Assembly (NCBI GenBank): GCA_021156265.1
Contig: JAJNBR010000019.1
Span: forward strand, 1 to 19,349
Direction: 5' to 3'
Source: Flavipsychrobacter sp.
GTDB lineage: Bacteria; Bacteroidota; Bacteroidia; Chitinophagales; Chitinophagaceae
DNA length: 19,349 nt
The notes beneath the pieces were generated by a model. The model was not told the origin of the DNA. It searched no databases and was given only the letters and a program-made list of their open reading frames with translations. How positions within the stretch are numbered: the first letter of the stretch is position 1; each line of letters begins with the position of its first letter. This document shows, one piece after another, positions 15,038 through 19,349 of this stretch. A program made the translations under genes and the position numbers.

Positions 15038-15604
15038 TTATTGTTTTACGCGCTCTATATATGCGCCCGTTTTGGTATCCACACGTATCAGCTCGTCCGC
15101 ATCAACAAACAAAGGAACCATTACAGTAGCACCGGTTTCAACAGTTGCCGGCTTCAGCGTGCGGGTAGCTGTATCGCCTTTCAGACCCGGCTCAGAATAA
15201 GTGACAAGTAATACCACGTTAGGAGGCAGTTCTACGCTCATCGGCTGCTCGGTTTCCGTGTTTACCAACACGAAGCACTCCTGGCCATCTTTATAAAGCT
15301 CTGAACGCTCAATGCTTGATTCAGGCAGAACGATCTGTTCAAAGCTGGCAGTATCCATCAGGTTAAAACCACTTTCGTCTTTATAAAGGAACTGGTAAGG
15401 GCGGCGTTCTACTCGTACCGGGTAAATATTATCGCCCGAGTTCCAGGTATGTTCTATAGAACGGCTGTTGTCTACGCCTTTAAGTTTTGCCCATACCTTG
15501 GCGGCTGCACGGGCTGTTTTGTTCTGACCGAATTCTACTACTGAATAAAGGCTGCCATCCAATTTGATGATCATGCCGTTTCTGATATCTGCTGTTGTAG
15601 CCAT
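15038..15604 (-). CDS. efp: Elongation factor P with Arg32 loop tip
   Basis: A 188-residue, three-domain translation factor that relieves ribosomes stalled at polyproline. The C-terminal domain carries the family mark (VTYSEPGLKGDTATRTLKPA, then VDTKTGAYIERVK). In domain I the loop that reaches the peptidyl-transferase centre reads NKTARAAAKV at residues 28-37. A gap-free alignment from Tyr20 to IEHTW puts Arg32 where Escherichia coli EF-P has the beta-lysylated Lys34, and the segment resembles the NKSGRNAA loop of Pseudomonas aeruginosa EF-P, which is rhamnosylated at Arg32 by EarP. Both comparison sequences are recalled, not looked up. Whether this protein is modified is unknown. It heads the efp-accB-accC operon behind a TACTTTTG box. 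Confidence 0.96.
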   Translation of the reverse strand: MATTADIRNGMIIKLDGSLYSVVEFGQNKTARAAAKVWAKLKGVDNSRSIEHTWNSGDNIYPVRVERRPYQFLYKDESGFNLMDTASFEQIVLPESSIERSELYKDGQECFVLVNTETEQPMSVELPPNVVLLVTYSEPGLKGDTATRTLKPATVETGATVMVPLFVDADELIRVDTKTGAYIERVKQ

Positions 15605-15625
15605 AAAAGTTTTTTATGCGGACTG

Positions 15626-15633
15626 CAAAAGTA
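15626..15633 (-). promoter_or_regulatory. -7 box TACTTTTG of the efp-accB-accC operon
   Basis: The minus strand reads TACTTTTG 21 bases before the efp ATG, an exact match to TAnnTTTG. It predicts a leader of about 15 bases containing the A-rich CATAAAAAAC. No clear TTG element lies 19-21 bases further up. Confidence 0.55.
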
Positions 15634-15690
15634 ATCATTAAAGGCAAAAACCGAAATCCGGCAAAAAATTTAAAAATTCAGCAAAAATTG

Positions 15691-15720
15691 CTTCAAAATC
15701 ACTCAAAATCTTTCAAAATC
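15691..15720. repeat. Three tandem 10-base units ending TCAAAATC
   Basis: CTTCAAAATC, ACTCAAAATC and TTTCAAAATC follow one another exactly in register between hutI and the efp promoter. The last eight bases of each unit are identical. A 10-base period is close to one helical turn, so the runs of A face one side of the DNA. They lie about 60-90 bases upstream of the efp -7 box. Confidence 0.7.
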
Positions 15721-15729
15721 TCTTCGATT

Positions 15730-16971
15730 TTAAAGAAAACTGCCGTTGATGATCATTTTCTCAACAGTATTATTTCCAAAATCGTAGGGTATGTAAGCTA
15801 ACGAAGGTATCTGCTTGGTTATTATAAGATTAGCTCGTTTACCTTCAGCAATAGTGCCGATCTCGTCCTGTAGTTCCAGGGCGGCCGCGCCGTTAAGCGT
15901 TACAGCATTTATCGCCTCTTCAGGCGTCATTTTCAGCTGGGTACACGCTAGTGTCAACAGGAAAGGCACGCTTCCTGATGGACAGGAGCCGGGATTATAA
16001 TCAGTGGCCAGGCATACCGGGAGCCCGGCATCGATGATCTTGCGGGCCGGCTGGTACTGGATACCAAGGAAGAAGGCGGCGGCGGGTAGGAGCGTTGGCA
16101 TCGTATTGCCGGCTTTCAGAACAGCTATCTCCTTATCACCAACACATTCCAGGTGGTCAACGCTGACTGCATTATGTTGGACACCTACCTCAACACCGCC
16201 GGAATAATGGAGCTGGTTAGCGTGTATCTTGGGTTTGAGACCATATTTCCAGCCCGCTTCCAACAGGCGCTGGGTGTCAGCAACGCTGAAGAAGCCTTCC
16301 TCGCAGAATACATCCATATAATCAGCCAGACCCTCGTCTGCAACCCGTGGCAGCATTTCTTCAATTATGAGTTTCAAATATCCTTCGTGGTCCTGCTTGT
16401 ACTCCAACGGGTAGGCATGTGCAGCCAGGAAAGACGCTTTAATAGGTATTGGCGTGTTCTCCTTTAGTTTCCGGATAACTCTCAGCATCTTCAATTCCGC
16501 TTCTGTATTCAGTCCGTAACCGCTCTTGATCTCTATAGCGCCGGTGCCCTTGGCCATGACTTCGTGCAGGCGCAGCAGGCTCTGGTCGTATAGTTCTGCT
16601 TCGTCGGTCTCATTCAACTTCCGGGCAGAGTTCAGGATGCCGCCGCCACGGCGGGCTATTTCCTCATAGCTCAGGCCATTGATCCTGTCCACAAACTCTT
16701 TTTCCCGTGGTGCAGCAAACACCAGGTGTGTATGCGAGTCGCACCAGGCGGGTAATATGGTGTGGCCGCTCATGTCCATCACGTCGTTGGCCGCTACAGC
16801 AGGCGGCTCAGACATGCGTCCGAAGCTGTGGATTTTGCCATTTTCGATGAACAACCAGGCATTGTCTATGGACGGAAGAACCCGCATGGCCGCGCCCTTT
16901 ACGAGTGGTTTTCGTTCGGTGCCGGTCTCCACCTGGCAAAGCTGCTTGATATTGGTCAGAAGTAAGTGCAT
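15730..16971 (-). CDS. hutI: Imidazolonepropionase
   Basis: A 413-residue amidohydrolase that opens 4-imidazolone-5-propionate to N-formimino-glutamate, the third step of histidine degradation in the cytoplasm. The metal-binding HTH (His80, His82) is in LPAWCDSHTHLVF. His250 in KIHANQLHYSGGVEV, His273 in SVDHLE and Asp324 in CLATDYNPGSC complete the expected metal and catalytic set. EIKSGYGL at about 147-154 is a family mark. The length is normal. No other hut gene is present: efp lies downstream and a C45-family gene lies divergently upstream, so this is an orphan hutI within the window. A TACTTTTG box lies 20 bases upstream of the start. Confidence 0.95.
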   Translation of the reverse strand: MHLLLTNIKQLCQVETGTERKPLVKGAAMRVLPSIDNAWLFIENGKIHSFGRMSEPPAVAANDVMDMSGHTILPAWCDSHTHLVFAAPREKEFVDRINGLSYEEIARRGGGILNSARKLNETDEAELYDQSLLRLHEVMAKGTGAIEIKSGYGLNTEAELKMLRVIRKLKENTPIPIKASFLAAHAYPLEYKQDHEGYLKLIIEEMLPRVADEGLADYMDVFCEEGFFSVADTQRLLEAGWKYGLKPKIHANQLHYSGGVEVGVQHNAVSVDHLECVGDKEIAVLKAGNTMPTLLPAAAFFLGIQYQPARKIIDAGLPVCLATDYNPGSCPSGSVPFLLTLACTQLKMTPEEAINAVTLNGAAALELQDEIGTIAEGKRANLIITKQIPSLAYIPYDFGNNTVEKMIINGSFL

Positions 16972-16991
16972 ATGGTAGTACTAACAGGCTT

Positions 16992-16999
16992 CAAAAGTA
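16992..16999 (-). promoter_or_regulatory. -7 box TACTTTTG of hutI
   Basis: The minus strand reads TACTTTTG, an exact TAnnTTTG match, in the 102-base divergent region shared with the C45 gene. It is identical to the efp and rfbB boxes. No TTG element is seen at the canonical distance. Confidence 0.55.
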
Positions 17000-17060
17000 A
17001 TGGTTCATTTAATATCATAGGTTTTAACGAATAACAAATTCCTGATTGGCAATTCCAGCC

Positions 17061-17068
17061 TACCTTTG
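17061..17068 (+). promoter_or_regulatory. -7 box TACCTTTG of the C45-family gene
   Basis: TACCTTTG matches the TAnnTTTG consensus exactly and is followed by CAGCC and then the ATG. A TTG at 17046-17048 is only 12 bases upstream, too close for a -33 element. The geometry predicts a leaderless or nearly leaderless mRNA. Confidence 0.45.
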
Positions 17069-17073
17069 CAGCC

Positions 17074-18744
17074 ATGCGACTGCTGACGAAGGCGTTCAAA
17101 TGGCTGGCTACCTGCCTGGGCATCTTCCTGTTTATTCTTATTGTTTTCTGTATATATGTATGGAGTGTTTCTGACATCGAGCCACCAAAGCTGGGTGACA
17201 GTCCTGCGTCTGCTCTTCACACTACCCACGTTGCAGGCGGTTTGTACACCATCAACGAGAACTGGATCAGGCAAAACCGGCACGGCCTCTACGAAATGTA
17301 TGTGGCCGGAGCGCCTTACGAACGCGGGATCATCAACGGCAAATTGTCGCAGTCGCTGATAGTGGAGCAGGAGATAGCGTTCACGGAACAGATCAGGCAG
17401 ATGATACCTTCGGAAAGCTATCTGAAGTTCCTGAAGTACTTCGTTGGGTTTTTGAACCGTGACCTGCCCGACCATGTGACAGATGAATACAAGGCTGAGA
17501 TCTACGGTGTATCGCGGGCTGCAGCTGATTCTTTCAATTGGATAGGCAACAACTACGCGCGCATACTGAATTACCATGCCGCGCATGATATTGGTCACGC
17601 CCTTCAGAACATGATGCTGGTAGGCTGTACGTCCTTCGGTGCCTGGGGCGATAAGACCGATAACGGATCTATGCTCATAGGCCGCAATTTCGATTTCTGG
17701 GTGGGTGACAGGTTTGCTCATAACAAGATCGTTTCCTTTAATAAGCCTGATAAAGGTTATCGCTTTATGTCTGTGACCTGGGGCGGTTTTACAGGTGTGG
17801 TATCCGGCATGAATGAAAAAGGTCTTACAGTTACCATCAATGCCGCACGTTCCGATATTCCCTTTGGCGCCGCTACGCCAGTATCGCTGGTAGCGCGTGA
17901 AGTGCTTCAATATGCGTCTAACATTACCGAAGCCATTGAGATAGCAAAGCGCCGCAAGATGTTCGTCTCGGAAAGCTTTCTTGTAGGCAGTGCTGCTGAC
18001 CACAAGGCTGTAGTGATCGAGAAAACACCGAAAGAACTTGCTGTTTACGACCCGCTGGGCGACAATATCCAATGCACCAATCACTACCAGAGCGACAAGC
18101 TAAAAGTCCAGGAGCTTAACATGGAGCAGATGGACAAAAGCGCATCTGTATACCGCTACCAACGCCTGCAACAGCTGATGGCTGCCAACTACCCACTTAC
18201 GCCGGAGAAGATGGCCGGCATACTTCGCGACCGCCGCGGGCTGAACAATGCCAACATCGGTAACGGTAATGAGAAGGCGATCAACCAGCTTATTGCCCAC
18301 CATTCCATCATCTTTCAACCCGACAGCCTGAGGGCCTGGATCAGTACTGAACCCTGGCAGCTCGGCTCCTACGTCTGCTACGATCTTCGGAAGGTGTTTG
18401 CTTTGAATGGCCTGGCGCAAGATATAGACGTAGCGGATACCGTGCGCAATATACCTGCCGACAGCTTCATAACCACTTCCGAATACCGCCAGTTTCTCGA
18501 CTTCAGGGCCAACAAACTGGCGCTGCTGCAAGGCAAACCCGTTGACACGGCTCAAACTGTTCACAGCAATCCATATTATTACGATGCCTACCGAATTGCA
18601 GGTGATTACTGCCGCGAGCATCGCTGGTACAAGCCGGCTATCAGTTACTATCGCCAGGCGCTTGCACTTGAAGTAGCCACTAAAGACGAACGCGAGGCCA
18701 TAACCCGCAAACTCAAAGATTGCGAAAACCAATTAAAGAGATAG
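17074..18744 (+). CDS. C45-type Ntn acyltransferase/hydrolase, membrane-anchored
   Basis: A 556-residue protein. One N-terminal transmembrane segment (residues about 12-31) leads to an Ntn-hydrolase domain of the acyl-CoA:6-aminopenicillanic-acid acyltransferase (peptidase C45) family. VGCTSFGAWGDKTDNGSML at 183-201 is followed by IGRNFDFW. Cys185 after Gly184 is the predicted self-cleavage site and new N-terminal nucleophile. GxVSGMNEKGLTVTINAA at about 241-258 is another family mark. The C-terminal 60 residues look like a TPR-type helical repeat. The catalytic domain probably faces the periplasm. Relatives form or cut amides on varied substrates; this one's substrate is unknown, and the penicillin link is only a family name. 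A glycosyltransferase gene follows after 23 bases, which suggests one operon. The only ATG that keeps the membrane segment is the one chosen. Confidence 0.85.
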   Translation: MRLLTKAFKWLATCLGIFLFILIVFCIYVWSVSDIEPPKLGDSPASALHTTHVAGGLYTINENWIRQNRHGLYEMYVAGAPYERGIINGKLSQSLIVEQEIAFTEQIRQMIPSESYLKFLKYFVGFLNRDLPDHVTDEYKAEIYGVSRAAADSFNWIGNNYARILNYHAAHDIGHALQNMMLVGCTSFGAWGDKTDNGSMLIGRNFDFWVGDRFAHNKIVSFNKPDKGYRFMSVTWGGFTGVVSGMNEKGLTVTINAARSDIPFGAATPVSLVAREVLQYASNITEAIEIAKRRKMFVSESFLVGSAADHKAVVIEKTPKELAVYDPLGDNIQCTNHYQSDKLKVQELNMEQMDKSASVYRYQRLQQLMAANYPLTPEKMAGILRDRRGLNNANIGNGNEKAINQLIAHHSIIFQPDSLRAWISTEPWQLGSYVCYDLRKVFALNGLAQDIDVADTVRNIPADSFITTSEYRQFLDFRANKLALLQGKPVDTAQTVHSNPYYYDAYRIAGDYCREHRWYKPAISYYRQALALEVATKDEREAITRKLKDCENQLKR

Positions 18745-18767
18745 TTTCGCATCTCGGAAAGTCAACC

Positions 18768-19349
18768 ATGGATAACCGGCAACCGCTTTACGAGGCAGAT
18801 TTTATAAAGCATAAGGCATGTGTACTGATGCCTACCTATAACAATGCCGCTGCCATTGCCACTGTTGTCAAAGAACTTCTAAGCTATACCAGCCACATCA
18901 TTATCATCAACGATGGATCTACTGATGATACGGAGGCTATTCTTAAGAGCTTCCCGCAGGTAAGGACCATCCGCTATTCTTCTAACCGGGGTAAGGGTTA
19001 TGCCCTGCGCACCGGCATTAAAGCCGCTGCAGATGCAGGTTACCAATATGCCATTACCATCGATAGCGACGGGCAGCATTACCCCAAAGACCTTATTGTG
19101 TTCCTCCGCCAACTGGAGGAGACACCGGGTACCCTGATGGTGGGCGCCCGTAATATGGACCAGGAGCATGTTCCCGGCAAGAGCAGCTTCGGCAACCGGT
19201 TCTCCAATTTCTGGTTCTGGGTCAATACCGGTATCACTTTGCCTGATACACAGTCGGGATACAGGCTGTACCCCGTACAGCCGCTGGCCCGCAAGCGCTG
19301 GTTCACCCGCAAGTACGAGTTCGAAATAGAGGTAATAGTGCGTGCATCG
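18768..19349 (+). CDS. Family 2 glycosyltransferase, 5' part only
   Basis: The frame runs from this ATG to the window edge (194 residues) with no stop, so the gene is cut by the window. The GT-A fold marks are VLMPTYNNAAAI at 19-30, the DGSTDDT loop at 49-55, NRGKGYALRTGI at 73-84 and the metal-binding DSDGQH at 99-104, followed by QSGYRLYP at 162-169. This resembles dolichyl-phosphate-mannose/polyprenyl-phosphate-sugar synthases, so a lipid-phosphate acceptor is likely but unproven. Membrane segments, or a fused acyltransferase of the kind seen in some Bacteroidota, would lie beyond the edge. It starts 23 bases after the C45-family gene in the same direction. The upstream GGAAAG is a weak ribosome-site candidate. 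Confidence 0.9.
   Translation, partial: MDNRQPLYEADFIKHKACVLMPTYNNAAAIATVVKELLSYTSHIIIINDGSTDDTEAILKSFPQVRTIRYSSNRGKGYALRTGIKAAADAGYQYAITIDSDGQHYPKDLIVFLRQLEETPGTLMVGARNMDQEHVPGKSSFGNRFSNFWFWVNTGITLPDTQSGYRLYPVQPLARKRWFTRKYEFEIEVIVRAS

Noticed and set aside
17005..18084. A 359-codon open frame on the minus strand
   Set aside because: It is antisense to the C45-family gene, whose catalytic motifs are clear. The translation is rich in His, Arg and Cys without any motif.

Overview
The window looks like chromosomal DNA of a Bacteroidota bacterium, most likely in or near the Chitinophagaceae. The evidence is a protein with a type IX secretion (T9SS) C-terminal sorting tail, an orphan DUF4249 lipoprotein, the efp-accB-accC gene order, short intergenic gaps without clear Shine-Dalgarno sites, and repeated TAnnTTTG (-7) promoter elements of the Bacteroidota sigma factor. 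Family calls rest on reading motifs; no database search was run.

Layout. Fifteen genes from about 113 to 16971 lie on the minus strand. Two genes from 17074 to the right edge lie on the plus strand. Reading left to right: a bidirectional terminator; trxB (thioredoxin reductase); a DUF4249 lipoprotein; a YafK-like L,D-transpeptidase-fold protein; a secreted PKD-repeat protein with a T9SS tail; hppD and hmgA (tyrosine to homogentisate to maleylacetoacetate, transcribed hmgA then hppD from one promoter); an MBOAT O-acyltransferase with an SGNH-like partner, probably modifying an envelope glycan; a DUF445 membrane protein; rfbB-rfbA (dTDP-4-keto-6-deoxyglucose synthesis); the operon efp-accB-accC (elongation factor P and two subunits of acetyl-CoA carboxylase); and hutI (histidine degradation). 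After a 102-base divergent promoter region come a C45-type Ntn acyltransferase/hydrolase and a family 2 glycosyltransferase cut by the window edge. These two may be the start of a lipid or pigment biosynthetic cluster.

Most of the window is ordinary housekeeping, catabolic and envelope content. The points most worth checking are: an EF-P whose loop tip carries Arg32 where most EF-Ps have Lys; rfbB and the C45 gene, whose -7 elements end only 4-5 bases before the ATG (predicted leaderless mRNAs); a clustered ATATTG/CAATAT dyad upstream of the hmgA-hppD promoter; a large imperfect hairpin between accB and accC; four cysteine-bracketed modules in the T9SS protein; and the truncated C45/glycosyltransferase locus. 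No RNA genes, insertion sequences, CRISPR arrays or origins were seen, and no gene-free stretch reaches 300 bases.
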